Source: Pisolithus tinctorius
Lineage: Eukaryota; Basidiomycota; Agaricomycetes; Boletales; Pisolithaceae
Direction: 5' to 3'
NCBI GenBank assembly: GCA_024663395.1
Contig: JANFAH010000070.1
Coordinates: forward strand, 186,001 to 250,000
DNA: 64,000 nt
Every line of letters starts with the position of its first letter. The first letter of the stretch is position 1. The notes under the pieces are model-generated. The model did no database searches, had not been told where the DNA came from, and worked only from the letters and a program-made list of their open reading frames with translations. Position numbers and translations under genes: made by a program. Positions 35,997 through 47,447 of this stretch are shown in pieces.

Positions 35997-37127
35997 ATGT
36001 CCGAGTACTGGGTCTCTCACAAACGCTACCACTGCAAGTACTGCAACATCTACATTGCCGACGACAAACCCTCGCGCACTCAGCATGAAAATGGTCTTCG
36101 TCACAAGGGCAATGTCGAGCGGTTCATAAGAGGGCTCTACAAGGAGGGCGAGAAGCGCGTTCGGGACAGAGAAGAAGAGAAAGGCATCATGGCTGGCGTC
36201 AAGAAGGTTAGTATTCAACATTTTCCTCCTAGCCCCATCCGTAGTCGACAATCTCGTCCTGCATAGCCGTTTACTGTAACGATTCTTCTAGGCAGCGGAA
36301 GCAGCTTATGCACTTGACGTAGCATCCGGTCGCGCCCCCGTATCACATTCGTCTTCAATCGCATCATCCTCCCGCTCGGCCCCACCCCCGTCTGCTAGAG
36401 TCAAGCCGACGAATCCCTTCGCTAACTACACCACAGCGGCTCAGTTGGGGATCACTGATCCTGATGCAGAAGAAGCGGAGCGGAGGAAGGGGATGGGAAT
36501 TCCCGGAGAATGGACATGGTCCAACAACACAGAGGCCAAGCCCACTACTGAGGAAACGATGGCTTCTTCTGGGAGTGTGGAGGAACGAAAGAGGCCAGCA
36601 CCTGCCTCTGCCATTGAGGCTGAAGATGGTGATGTTCGTGCATTTAAGTTGCGGAAGAAGGTCGTGGGGTTGGGGCTCGGAGAGATATACGATCCGGGGG
36701 TTATACCCATTAAGTTGAAGTCAAAGAAAGAAAATGAAGAGGGAGAAAAAGTAAGCATGTCTCTCTATCTTTGAATGATACTGGCTCACGAAACCAGGTA
36801 AAACTCGAAGAAGGCGATATGCTAGACGCATCGAAACCCGGTTCACCGCCTAAATGGACAAAAGTGCAATGGAAAAAAATAGATGCCGATGATGTTAAAC
36901 TGGAACCCCCTGAAATCGGGGCAGAAACTGGTCCTAGGTCCACCAGCACACCTGAGTCCGACGAGCCACCCAAACCTAGTTGCACCAGCGCTTCGGACGT
37001 TGTACCGGGCGCTATCGACTCCATTAAGCCTGACCCTGACGCTGAACCTTCTCCGTCCTCATTCATAGAGCTTCCCCCGACCTCTATGACGGGTCTCTTC
37101 CGCAAGCGGAAGCCACGACGGGCATAA
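35997..37127 (+). CDS. WBP4/FBP21-like U1-type zinc-finger protein, spliceosome-associated
   Basis: Three exons from ATG 35997 to TAA 37125-37127 (introns near 36209-36292 and 36751-36798), about 330 aa. The N-terminus is a matrin/U1-C type C2H2 finger: EYWVSHKRYHCKYCNIYIAD followed by PSRTQHENGLRHKGNVERFI, closely matching WBP4, a pre-mRNA splicing B-complex protein. The middle contains KKVVGLGLGEIYDPGVIPIK, and basic and acidic Ser/Pro-rich segments follow, ending LFRKRKPRRA, a likely nuclear signal. I find no WW domain, although animal WBP4 has two. That may be genuine loss, or the protein may belong to a related zinc-finger family. The start is the ATG opening the finger. Confidence 0.75.
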
Positions 37128-37510
37128 GCCCTCACACCAACTTCCTTGACACACTCCACATCTACCCGGACATGCGCGCTCTTCGCGTACCCCTTGAATT
37201 CTTCGGGGATGTCCTCGGTGAAGTCGAATCTGCGATCGATAAAGTCTTGCGGGTAGCAGTCGGCGTTGGAGATATAATAATATCCAGCATCATTTTTGGG
37301 TGCAATGAAATTATATACGAGTGAATCAGCACAGACACGACAAGGAAATGCACGGTGTAGTGGTAGATTATAAGAAAATATAAACGTACCTTACTTCTAC
37401 AAATGCTTGTTAGGTTTTCGCTGTGATCGGTGATGTCAACATTTTGGTGACGCACCGAAATCTTATAATCTTATCATCACACCACAACTAGTTTTCACCG
37501 AGACTCTACG
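37128..37510. other. Intergenic upstream of LSG1
   Basis: 383 bp. A 97-codon minus-strand open frame (37162-37455) looks like AT-rich chance sequence. The LSG1 promoter is expected here. Confidence 0.45.
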
Positions 37511-39971
37511 ATGGTGAGCTCCTTGTTATTCCCAATGCAAGCTATCTTGATGCGCGGATTTATGTCAGGCTCCAAAGCAGAAAAACCTAAATCCATCAGG
37601 CCTCGGGCGAGCCATCATCAATCGCAGGGTCAAAGATACTCGTGAACGTCAGGAATCTGGGCTTGTGAGTAGTACTTTATGTCTCACCGATTCTTTCTCA
37701 ATGGCCATTTACTTCTCATGTAGTATACGACGGACACTGATCCAACTTCCCGGCTCAGATCCGTCACCCAGGAGAAAGACTTGGACGAATTCCTAAACAC
37801 CGCGCAGTTGGCAGGTATGGAATTTACAGCGGGTGCGCTTCTTTCTCTTCCATTTCATCGCTCTATGATGTATGTTCCGACGTTTGATTTCCCTCAGAGC
37901 GGCGAAACATAAAGATCATCCAGTCGCCTGCTGGCTCATCTCATAACCCGTTCCTACTCAGTGATCAAGAGGAACGGTCCACGCTTGTCAAGCACCAAGA
38001 AAACAAGTCCAGGTTAAGGGTCCCACGTCGGCCGCCCTGGACCAAGTTGATCACTACTGCCCAGCTGGACAGGCAAGAGAAAGACGCATTTTTGGAATGG
38101 AGAAGAGGGCTAGCAAGGTGAGTACGACTTGTGTGCACCGACATAATTAGGGTGTTTATATTCAAGGATTAAGACTACAGGAGGACGAAAAATTCTTACT
38201 TACCCCGTTCGAGCGCAACATCGAAGTATGGCGTCAGCTGTGGAGAGTCATTGAACGATCCCATCTGGTGGTCCAGATTGTTGACGCCCGAAATCCCCTC
38301 CGCTTCCGTTGTGAGGATCTCGAAGCGTACGTGAGGGATGTAGAGGGCCCCGAAGGCGAAGCCGGGACTGGAAAAAATCTGAGAAAAAATCTGCTATTAA
38401 TTAATAAGGCAGATTTGTTAACGGCGACACAACGGTGAGTTGATGCGTTGGATTTTGCAACAATTCCGTACCCGCGAACCTTATGATTAATGGTGCTATG
38501 CTAAAGCTGATGCAAAGACGGATATGGGCAGATTACTTTGACTCGGAAGGCATTCAATATGCATTTTTCTCTGCCGCCAACGCTGCTGCCCTACAGAAAC
38601 TACGGCGCGACGTACCTTCACAACCTGACACTCAGCACGTTGAGACGAAGCAAGCCTTAGATGAAGACACTGACTCCTTTACCGGGGATCAGCATGCACC
38701 TCATGACAATGGCAGCGCGGATGGATCAGATAGCGAGGCCGATCTTCCTGACCTAGAGGAGCATGACGCCTTAGATGATGAGTACGGGTATGTACATACA
38801 GAAGAAGATACACCAGATGGAAGGGACCCAAGAACGAAGGTGTTATCTGTGTTAGAACTAGAAGAGTTGTTCCTCAGTTCTGCGCCAGACCTCTCATGTA
38901 AGCTTTGCGATCAAGGGTTGTCGGCGTCATCTAATTTTCGTTCGTAGTATTTACTGGTTCCTCTGGTTCCCCGCCAACGAAGCTGGTCGTTGGCCTTGTG
39001 GGGTATCCGAACGTCGGGAAATCGAGCACGATTAATGCACTTCTAGGCGAGAAGAAAGTCAGCGTGTCGTCCACTCCGGGAAAGACCAAGCATTTCCAGA
39101 CGATCCACCTCTCTTCTACGATAGTCCTTTGTGACTGCCCTGGGTTGGTCTTCCCCCAATTTGCCACTACGAAAGCGGCCTTGGTGTGCGACGGCGTCCT
39201 ACCAATAGATCAAATGCGAGAATACACGGGGCCTGTTGCCCTTGTCGTAAAGAGGATTCCAAAGGAGGTATTGGAGGCGACGTACGGGCTAAGCATTAAA
39301 CTCAGACTTGAAGAGGAGGGCGGGGATGGCAAAATCACGGCGGAGGACCTCCTTATCGTATACGCCAGTGCGTTTACCATCTTCTCCACTACGAAAGGAT
39401 CTCTAACGAACCGTGCCGTGCAGTTGCTCGCGGGTTTATGCGCTCGGGACAAGGAAATCCAGATGAAGCTCGTGCTGCCCGGTACATTCTCAAAGACTAT
39501 GTCAGCGGCAAGCTACTATTCTGCCACCCTCCGCCAGGTGTATCTGAGAACGCGTTCAATACGCACACGCACGAGCTTGCACAGAAGCGGATGGCGGGAA
39601 AGAAACGCGCGCCGCTGACTCGGGTTGGCAAGGGTGCTGATACCTTCATTCCGCCCTCCTTACCAACAGCACCTGGGTCGGATGTTTCAACTAATCTGGG
39701 GTCATCTTTGAAATCATTGAGCCTAGACCGAGAATTCTTTGCAGAAGATGACCTAATGCGCTCGCGTCCATTCGTTCAGGGTGCAGGAAAGCACGGCCAG
39801 CCGTTCACGCGGAATCGAATGTACCCGCACCAGAACATGGTCGGGGATGATGGACGTTTGCTACCACCGGGGGCAAGGGGTGTTGGCACAGGTGCAAGGG
39901 AGATAAATGGGAAGAAGAACCATAAGAAAATGAAAAGGGTGAAACAGAGAAGCGGAAAAGGTTACGACTAG
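37511..39971 (+). CDS. LSG1: Large subunit GTPase LSG1 (60S export)
   Basis: Exon 1 is the start codon alone (37511-37513). Exon 2 begins at 37569 and splices to give MAPKQKNLNPSGLGRAIINR; exon 3 begins at 37724 (YTTDTDPTSRLR). LSG1 is a cytoplasmic circularly permuted GTPase that releases NMD3 from pre-60S subunits. The permuted G-motif order is visible: NKAD (LLLINKADLLTATQ) comes first, then the G1 P-loop GYPNVGKSSTINALLG, then G3 DCPGLVFP. Other family blocks are VTQEKDLDEFLNTAQLAGME, FLEWRRGLARLQEDEKFLLT and RSGQGNPDEARAARYILKDY. An intron after YA, starting GTGCGT near 39369, must be removed to read the last of these. The C-terminus is Lys/Arg-rich. About 700 aa; the identification is firm. 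Confidence 0.93.
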
Positions 39972-40533
39972 TTGCTTTACAGATACTTGGGATGTCCATT
40001 GGCCCGTGCACGCTGAATCATTCAATGATGGGCAAAGACTTCAGCACGTGTCCTATGCCTCACAATTACTCGTTCCAGGTGAGGATGTCGCGGTCATCCG
40101 CAGAGTCGTGGTCGCGTTTGCGATGGAGCATGACGCGGTCACGAGAAGGAAAGAGTCGGTTACAATCTGAGAGTCGACACGCATTGCAATGAATCGTACA
40201 CATGTGACAGAACGAAGTTACCTTGAAATGCGCAGATGTAAATAGGCGTCCTAGTGTGCGACGAAGCCGATTTAGAGATGCGCATCGACAGGGGGATGGG
40301 GACATACTCTTCGGGAAACGTGACTCGTCCATGACCGGTGTTTATCTGGTCGATGGTGCTTGTCGCTGCGCTGGACATCAACGAGGTGTGCAAGGGGTGT
40401 CCATGTCAGGTTTCTTACTGTCTTGCATTGCAGGAGCAGATTTGAGGATGGAAGGCAGTCGGGGACCGTCCATTGGAAAGAGATTGGATCACAGCCACCA
40501 AGAACGGCTCTAACCCTGACTCTGGATGGGTGG
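39972..40533. other. Gap upstream of the lipase gene; may hold a 5' exon
   Basis: 562 bp. The lipase frame stays open upstream to about 40360 without an ATG, and there is a plausible intron acceptor (TTGCATTGCAG) near 40434. A short 5' coding exon around 40331-40393 is therefore possible but not provable by eye. Confidence 0.4.
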
Positions 40534-42558
40534 ATGGAACGCCCGTCGCTGTTCGATGCGACGCGGAAGTCACTGTCAGATCGAGTCGAGTCGGTATTCT
40601 CGACCACCCGGCCACAGACTAGCACCAGTGCTGCAGCTGCGGAGGTGGACATGTTGGGGATGGACCGCTCCACACGTGCAGTCATGAAGCGAACGAGGGT
40701 GCCACGACTGCCCCCGTCGACGTTCTCTCAGATGCCCTCAACACCTCTCGTGCGATGGAACAATGCTGGCAGTCGTTGCCAGTCCGAAGATCAGCTTCTT
40801 CTGTCTTCGTCATCGCGGCCGCCCACGCCCGTCATTGCCGCTCTCAACGAGGCCCTCTCGGAATGCATCCTTCCTTGTCCTCCACCGCCCGCAAGACTTC
40901 CCCTTGCCTTTTCACCTTCTCGTGTCTTGTCACGACCTCCTCTGCTGACCGCAGTCCGCCCTACTCATCCCACCGCATCCCTCGCACACGACTCTCCGCT
41001 CGACCCCAGCTCGTCGCACACGACACCCGCAAGGCCCACCTCCCCAACGCGCACTTCTCTGGATGCTCTTCGTTCGATACACACGTCCACATCAACACAA
41101 TTCACTACGTCTCGATCCGTCTCAAGGTGGTGGTTCCAGACTGATTGGGATTCCGCGAGCAAGGAGAGAGCCGCAAGCGTATTGGATGAAGAAGATAGTA
41201 AAGAGGACATCGCCAAGAATTGTAGGTTACGATTCATCTTCCCAGGAACGCGTCATAACAATCTCTCACTAGTCCGTGCACCAAAGGCTCCTTTGGTGTT
41301 CTGTCACGGTCTCATGGGCTTCGACTCAGTCACCATTGGCCCCGCTATCGCTCCCCTACAAATATCACATTGGCGTGGCATCAAGGAAGTACTGCAAGAC
41401 AATGGATGCGAAGTCCTTATCACTCGTGTACCCGCAACGAGCTCGCCGGTCGACCGTGCCAAAGTTCTGGAGAAAACGATATCTGAAACTTACCCTGGCC
41501 GTGCTGTTCACCTCATTGGTGTGCATTTCCTGTACTTGTTCTGTGTCCTCCGCTAAACAGCTTCACACCCAACAGGGCACAGTATGGTGCGTGTACTGTC
41601 TATTACTTGACTTGTGTCCTCAAATTCCCACTTCCTAGGGCGGTATTGACTGCCGGCATCTTATCACCCATCTTACCCAGCGTTCTTTTTCCGTCCTTTC
41701 GCTCACTACCATCGCTACTCCTCATCGTGGATCCACCTTTGCAAACCATTTCCTTTCCCTGGCCAGTGCCCATCTTCCGGCTGTCCTCGCACTCCTCGAA
41801 CTTCTTCCAAACGGAGGAGGCGATGGCAAGGCATTTGAGTGTCTGACACTGGAAGCTATGGCAGAGTTCAACGAAAACACACCCGACATTGAAGGCGTGC
41901 GCTATTTCAGTTGGGGTGCAGATTATGAACCAGGACTATTTGATACGTGGAAGTGAGTTCGTTGCCTCTGTGCTCTTACCACACCATTCATTCATTTCGG
42001 CAAAGATATCCGCATTCCGTCATATATGCCAAGGAGGGTCCAAATGACGGACTCGTCTCCGTGCGGTCAGCGCGGTGGGGTACCTACCTCGGTACACTGA
42101 AGGACGTGAACCACCTCGATCTCGTCGGCTGGACAGATGGTATTGCGGGTGGGCTTGGTCTCCCTACGCTAAACATCCGGGGAATGCGAGCAGCGGTCCG
42201 CGGGAAGGAGGTCGGATTCAGCCCTGGGCGGTTTTATCTGGGTGTAGCAGATTTGTTAGCAGGGGTCGAAGAGGAAGAGGGCTATGTTAAGGATGGTGTT
42301 TGGGTCGGGTTGAGAGGGAGGGCCACTCTCATAGACAAGTTCCGAGAACGAGAAGCACCCATAGTTGAGGGCACACCCATCCAACGGAGTTCGTCGGATA
42401 AGGCCAGAGCCAGGATGGAGGAAGTATTACGCCGAACACCCTCCCCTTCCGAATCCAAAAATGGCGAAGGTGAAGAGATGGATGAAGCTGAAGGTTCTCA
42501 ACCAATGCTTAAAGCCACCCCATCGTTGCCGAAGTCTAACGGACGATCGGACACATAA
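40534..42558 (+). CDS. Alpha/beta-hydrolase, triacylglycerol-lipase-like
   Basis: Starts at the first in-frame ATG (40534, MERPSLFDATRK) unless an upstream exon exists; ends TAA 42556-42558. The first ~230 residues are Ser/Pro/Thr-rich. Catalytic features: the oxyanion-side motif FCHGLMGFDSVTIGP; the nucleophile elbow GHSMGG, reconstructed across three exons; the acid in KEGPNDGLVSVRSARWGTY; and the His in VNHLDLVGWTDGI. These match fungal lipases of the alpha/beta-hydrolase fold. Exons are to 41518, then 11 nt (41576-41586), then from 41639, then from about 42007. A 100-residue Glu/Ser-rich tail follows the hydrolase domain. There is no signal peptide at this start, so it is likely intracellular or membrane-associated. 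The substrate is unknown. Confidence 0.8.
41576..41586 (+). other. 11-nt microexon carrying the lipase nucleophile serine
   Basis: The exon GGCACAGTATG is flanked by CCCAACAG and GTGCGT. It completes Gly and adds His-Ser-Met. The next exon (from 41639) supplies Gly-Gly, giving GHSMGG. Without it the hydrolase has no nucleophile. Confidence 0.8.
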
Positions 42559-43145
42559 CACTCGCGCAAGTTCTCCCGCTCTGCACCAAGCTCAAGCCTG
42601 CTTGCTTGTTAGCTTAGGGTATGATACTGGTTGCGCTGCCCAACGCAACACTCGCTGGCATGTAGTACGCACTCTCCCTTGCTTCGCAAAGCTTATCCGG
42701 TGGCCAGAGTGCGTGCACCTGGGCAAGCGGCTTCACACGTCACCACCTCACATCACTATGCACATGCACTACTCACGACTTGCTCGCGGCATCCACTAAC
42801 AGTCAAGGCATACATGGGCTTTCGTGCCCACATGGATCGGCGAAACGACTGATATGATTTACCATACAGTACACAATGTACGTATATAAATGCTTCGTCC
42901 ACACCACACTAGAGAAGAGTCACACTACATAGTATCTTCTAATACGAAACTTGCCTCAGACATGTCCGGTCATCAAACTAATCCCCCATTGCAATTTGTA
43001 ATACTGGAAAGGGGCATGCCGAGTTGCCAAATATATGATGGAGCGTCTCCGATAAGATCGGTCATGGGGAGGCTGCCGGGCGCCCTCTGTGCTACTGCAC
43101 CGCTCCCGCATTTTCCATATTTCCACGGTCAATTAGAAGTTGAAC
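42559..43145. other. Intergenic upstream of S-formylglutathione hydrolase
   Basis: 587 bp. A TATA-like stretch (CGTATATAAATG, 42881-42892) lies about 250 bp upstream of the next start codon. The 100-codon frame at 42890-43192 overlaps the next gene out of frame and is a shadow. Confidence 0.4.
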
Positions 43146-44515
43146 ATGGCCAAGTTGGAGCAGCTATCGTGCTCGAAGCATTTCGGCGGTAAGCTAACCA
43201 AGTACAAGTTCAGAGTGCGTAATAAGCATGATGTGAACTGATCCCCGAGGCGTACTGAAACACTACGTTTGCTACAGTCCACTGCTCTCGGCGACCTTGA
43301 CGCCAGGCTCAACATCTTCCTACCCGGTAACTCTGTTCATGGCAAAGTGCCGGTACTGATGTACCTCGGAGGATTGACGTGCACCGAGGACAATGCGTAC
43401 GTCCCCTTTGACCTAGTACTATGCGTGCGATCACCAAACATATTACCATTCTCTTGATCTCGATGAAATACAACTCAATTTTTTTCCCAGCGCACAAAAG
43501 GGTGGTTTCATGCGCGACGCAGCTGCGGAAGGCATTGCAATAATCTTTCCAGACACATCACCGCGAGGTGCCGGAATCCGAGGAGAAGACGATCACTGGG
43601 ACTTTGGAACAGGTAATTCATCCCGCCTCGTTGATATCGAGTCGTCGCTCACATTCGGTTACCACCGATCATAACCGTGAACTTCAGGTGCTGGCTGGTA
43701 CGTTGACGCCACCCACCCGCAGTGGGCCAAGCACTACAGGATGTTCACGCACGTGACGCAAGAATTGCCACAGATCATCGAGGCGTCGGGACTTCCGGTT
43801 GTGCGTTTATCTCTCCCGATTTTGTCGTAGATATTCTTCATTTACCTTGGGTTCGCACATGATTTTGGAATTCCCACTGTCATATCTTCCAGGATTTCTC
43901 TCGGCAGTCGATACTTGGACACTCGATGGGAGGACACGGTGCCCTTGTGCTATACCTTACATCCATTCTTTCTGGAAGGAATACGTATCGCTCTTGTTCA
44001 GCGTTCTCGCCCGTCTGTGCGCCCTCTGTCGTACCTTGGGGTATTAAGGGTTTTAATGGGTACCTCGCTGGCGGCGTTGAAGAAGGACGAGACAAGTACG
44101 ATGCGACTACGCTCATCGGAAAAGTCAAGGGTCCCGTCAATATATTGATCGATTATGTGAGTTTTCTCTCTCTCTCCTCATGGACCTTGAGCGTTGACGG
44201 CTTCCGCTCGTTGTCCGACAGGGTACTGCAGACGAATTCAAGCACCAGTTAAAGCCAGACCTGTTCGCTGACGCTGCGCGCAAAGCCGGATTCGACGAGT
44301 CGCAAGTGCGGGTTCGCGGTCAAGATGATTATGATCACAGTTACTACTTTGTGCGTTGTACTTTAAGCTACTTGGTCTACGCTAACTCGGTTCACGGCAG
44401 GTCTCCACATTCGCTTCGGAACACGTGAAGTGTGAGAGGTGTCTTGTTTCATAACCCTGGAATGGGAACTAACTGTACCCGCGACACAGTTCATGCCGGA
44501 TTCCTTAAGGCGTAG
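43146..44515 (+). CDS. S-formylglutathione hydrolase (esterase D family)
   Basis: Exons 43146-43214, 43278-43396, from 43491, and further exons to TAG 44513-44515 encode about 290 aa. The enzyme hydrolyses S-formylglutathione to glutathione and formate, the second step of glutathione-dependent formaldehyde detoxification. Conserved blocks: SCSKHFGGKLTKYKFRSTAL, VPVLMYLGGLTCTEDNAAQK, GIAIIFPDTSPRGAGIRGED, WDFGTGAGWYVDAT, the nucleophile SILGHSMGGHGAL, SAFSPVCAPSVVPWG, and the acid/His region ILIDYGTADEF and DDYDHSYYFVSTF. The length and all catalytic residues (Ser, Asp, His) fit the family. It converges with the FHA kinase (120 bp between stops). Confidence 0.93.
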
Positions 44516-44635
44516 AAGGCTCGTGTAATACACGATAGTAGTACAAACAAGGGTGCTGTACTATTAAACCTGTCGTCAAAACACGTACGGGAAAGTGAAT
44601 GTGGGAAAGTCCGGCGCAACTGACGGAACTGTATA

Positions 44636-46650
44636 TTACGAGGGCATCCCGCGAATGCGTTCCCTGTAAGCACGTTCGAGTTCTTCGAGGTCGGAGCAAA
44701 TCCAGCGGCTTTTTAATGCTTCGTAGACCGTTGCTCGCTTCCGAGGGTCGGGAACAAGGAGGTCGCAAACAAGACGTTTGGCTACAGTTTTCCCGAGAGT
44801 TTGAAAGAAAGACCGGGTGTCGATGAATCATAGCGTCATGTCAGAGATTCGCGAGATCCAATAACACACAGTGCATCGCCGGGACAAGCGTGTACCCACC
44901 CTCTTTTAAAGGGTCCCATATGACCTCGCAAAAGGTAATGTTTCCCTCGAGAATTCGTTGCTTTGTTCGTTCGTCGCGAATGTGCGAACCCTGTGACCAG
45001 CCGGTGCCAAGGCCGTCCGAACCTACCTCTTCCGAAAACGAGGAGTCTTCGGTACCATATAGAGAACCCTCAAAATCAAATGGATGACTGCCTCTGGAAA
45101 GAACACAGGTCAGCACGGGGTAGAGTGGAACAAGTGCGCTTGGTCGAAACGAGGCGACCCACGAAAGCATAGCGAAGATCACGATGCCTGTGCTCCAGCA
45201 GTCTGCAGGCATTCCCACGTAGCCCAGATCAGGGCAGTCCAGTGCACGGACAGCCTCTGGAGGCAAGTAGGAAATTGTACCGCAGACATGCAGGGTCTCC
45301 TGGAATGCCTTCGGACGTGCTAGACCAAAGTCCGCGATTTGTATGCGCGGATATGGACCGGGGGTATGAAGAAGAATGTTTTCCGGCTAGACGTAAAAAG
45401 GTCGCTCAGGAGCAAGGTATATGTAGTAGCCGGACCGACTTTTAGGTCTGCGAAGGGAGGGAAGTGAGCAAGGTATGAGACGTGGGAGACGCGTGCATAC
45501 CCCGATGCGAGATCATCCGATCATGCAGGTACTTTAAGGCCTTGAGTAGCTGATACGTAATATACTTGCTTTCGCCTTCGCAAAGGCGGTGCCGGACATG
45601 AGTAGTGATGTAGGTAAATAAATCACCACCGGTGGAGAGTTGGAGCATGATGTATAAGAATTCCGAGTCGGATTCGACCGCATATACCCTATTAATGTTC
45701 GGCTGTCGTAATGAATTTAAATGGATGTGTGGGGTGGGTGGGGATAGCTGTGCGACGTACGTGATGCAATGCCATTAGCATGGTAGCCTCCTTCATGTCT
45801 TTCTTGAGATCAGAACCTTCTTTCCTCCTAATGATCTTGCACGCAGCCTGCCGGTGCGCAGATGTATCGATGGCGAGATGAACAGTGGCGTAACTACCCG
45901 TCCCGAGGCAATGTGGTGTGATAAGATATCGACCCATGTTCTAAGGGACTCCATCGAAGATTTTTGCCTGGCATGGTTAGTCAGTTGCAACGTACCTTGA
46001 TTGATTGAGGTGAGGGGGCAAGGAGGGTCGTACGCCTGTCTGGGAGACACCTCCATTTTTGGACGCACTGGAAAGCTAACGTCACGTCAGGCAAATGGAC
46101 TAGGTCATATTTGCTGGTCTACTTAGTGAGGCTGGGATTTTGATCATGTCTCCGTGCATGACGATAGCGGAGGTCTTGCGAATTTTATAACCGTTGATGA
46201 CGACGCCGTTAGTCGACATGTCCTGTCATGCATGGTTGTACGGCATCGTGGGGAAGCATAATGGAGGAAGCTGAGAGAATGGTACCTGGCACGAAATGAG
46301 AATTGCTCCCGCGCTCGATTGAATGCTGGGAAGGATGAGCACCCTATGGGTGAGACTGAACAAATACTGACGCATATATTTTGCAATGCAGGCTGGAGAC
46401 GACTATGTCTGGGATGACGTACGAGCTAGCGGCGGCGACCAAGAGTAGTATGTCAGTTAATATGCACGTCCTTGCTAGTGATGATGCATGGCAACCAGAT
46501 GTTCGGATTCCTGCCTATGAGGATAGGTTTTCCAACACTCAGGAGAAGTGCTTTGTGGAAATGCATCAGTACGGGGCTCGGTAAATGCGGTGTTTTGGAC
46601 ACCTTCTGTACGTCCGTCACTGGTGGTGGTGATGAACTTGGCGCATACAT
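44636..46650 (-). CDS. FHA-domain Ser/Thr kinase, Chk2/Cds1/Rad53-like checkpoint kinase
   Basis: Multi-exon minus-strand gene ending TAA 44636-44638. The reconstructed FHA domain reads KPILIGRNPNICSYVIPDIV, VSSLHCKIYAIQSSAGAILI, SCQDMSTNGVVINGYKIRKT and MHGDMIKIPASL, with the canonical GR, SxxH and STNG-NG residues. The kinase follows: LGTGSYATVHLA glycine loop, ACKII lysine, MLQLSTGGDLFTYITTH, HRDLKPENILL (D-L-K come from an 8-nt microexon), ADFGLARPKAF, CGTISYLPPEA, DCWSTGIVIFAML. The order FHA then kinase is that of Chk2/Cds1, which relays DNA-damage and replication stress signals. The 5' end is uncertain: ATG 46650 keeps the FHA frame, but a Thr-Gln-containing frame from 46741 (DNPTQPVPSVP) could be an upstream exon. 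Confidence 0.82.
45440..45447 (-). other. 8-nt microexon encoding D-L-K of the kinase catalytic loop
   Basis: On the minus strand ACCTAAAA lies between CTTCGCAG and GTCGGT. Joined to HR-G before it and PEN after it, it produces HRDLKPEN, including the catalytic Asp and the Lys of the loop. Confidence 0.75.
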
Positions 46651-47447
46651 CTGGGGATGTCAGAGCACAAGCAGAGGGGGAAGGAACAGATGGAACTGGT
46701 TGGGTTGGGTTGTCGAGGATGGCGTCTGTGCTCTGTTTCATTGTCGTGTCTCGACACGGTCGCTGGACTTGGCGCGCTCAGCGATATGAAGAGAACGCGT
46801 CGCAGGTCACGTGCTGCTGTATGGATCATGTCACGGTACGGTATTCTGTCCAGGTAAATCCGCAAGTGAAACGACGTGTACTGTCATGATGGACGTCGTG
46901 GAAGAACTCTGCACTGCCCCAGGGTTGATGAAACCTTGGAGGTCGGAGCGAGGGGAAGAAGTGTTCAGGCTGCTTTCTCATATGTCCTGACGAGGGGAAT
47001 GTGAGACCCGCTTGGCTGCGCTGCATGAGATGAGGATGGTTGAATCGAGTTCACGAGGACGGCACGCGAGCACTGGCTAGCGACAACGTTCGTTTGATGA
47101 GATTCGATACAGATATTGATATTCGTGCAGAGAGTGTCGTTGTGTGACGAGACGCCGAGCGGGGCAAACAGTGATAAAGCAAGTGAATCGGACTGCTCCA
47201 GAGCAGTGTGCCATCGACACTCTCGACTGCATCAACGCCCTCCCAGCCATTCTACTTTATTCTTTAGCATTTCGTTTTTTTCTCCCCTCGAAGCCTCTCT
47301 GAACAAACCTGGAACGTCTACTCAATCCGATAGCCGTCCCCAGCTCACATTCGTCGCTGTTTTGAGAAAAAAAACACGCCCTGCGCTGTCCAACACTACC
47401 CTACGTAGCCAGCCATACCGTCCATCCTCGGAACTAGAACTCGTAGA
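46651..47447. other. Divergent region upstream of FHA kinase and kelch genes
   Basis: About 800 bp. It may include the true 5' exon of the kinase (minus-strand frame from 46741). I see no other convincing gene. The last 200 bp before 47448 are C/T-rich, as in leaders of highly expressed fungal genes. Confidence 0.4.

Noticed and set aside
37162..37455. 97-codon minus-strand frame between the WBP4-like gene and LSG1
   Set aside because: AT-rich, hydrophobic, no introns or family signal, sits in a promoter-sized gap.
42890..43192. 100-codon plus-strand frame upstream of S-formylglutathione hydrolase
   Set aside because: It overlaps the true first exon out of frame; the esterase frame has clear conserved residues.
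46475..46741. Minus-strand frame MKQSTDAILDNPTQ as the kinase start
   Set aside because: Attractive because of a Thr-Gln motif, but it is not in frame with the FHA domain without an additional unseen splice; kept only as a possible 5' exon.
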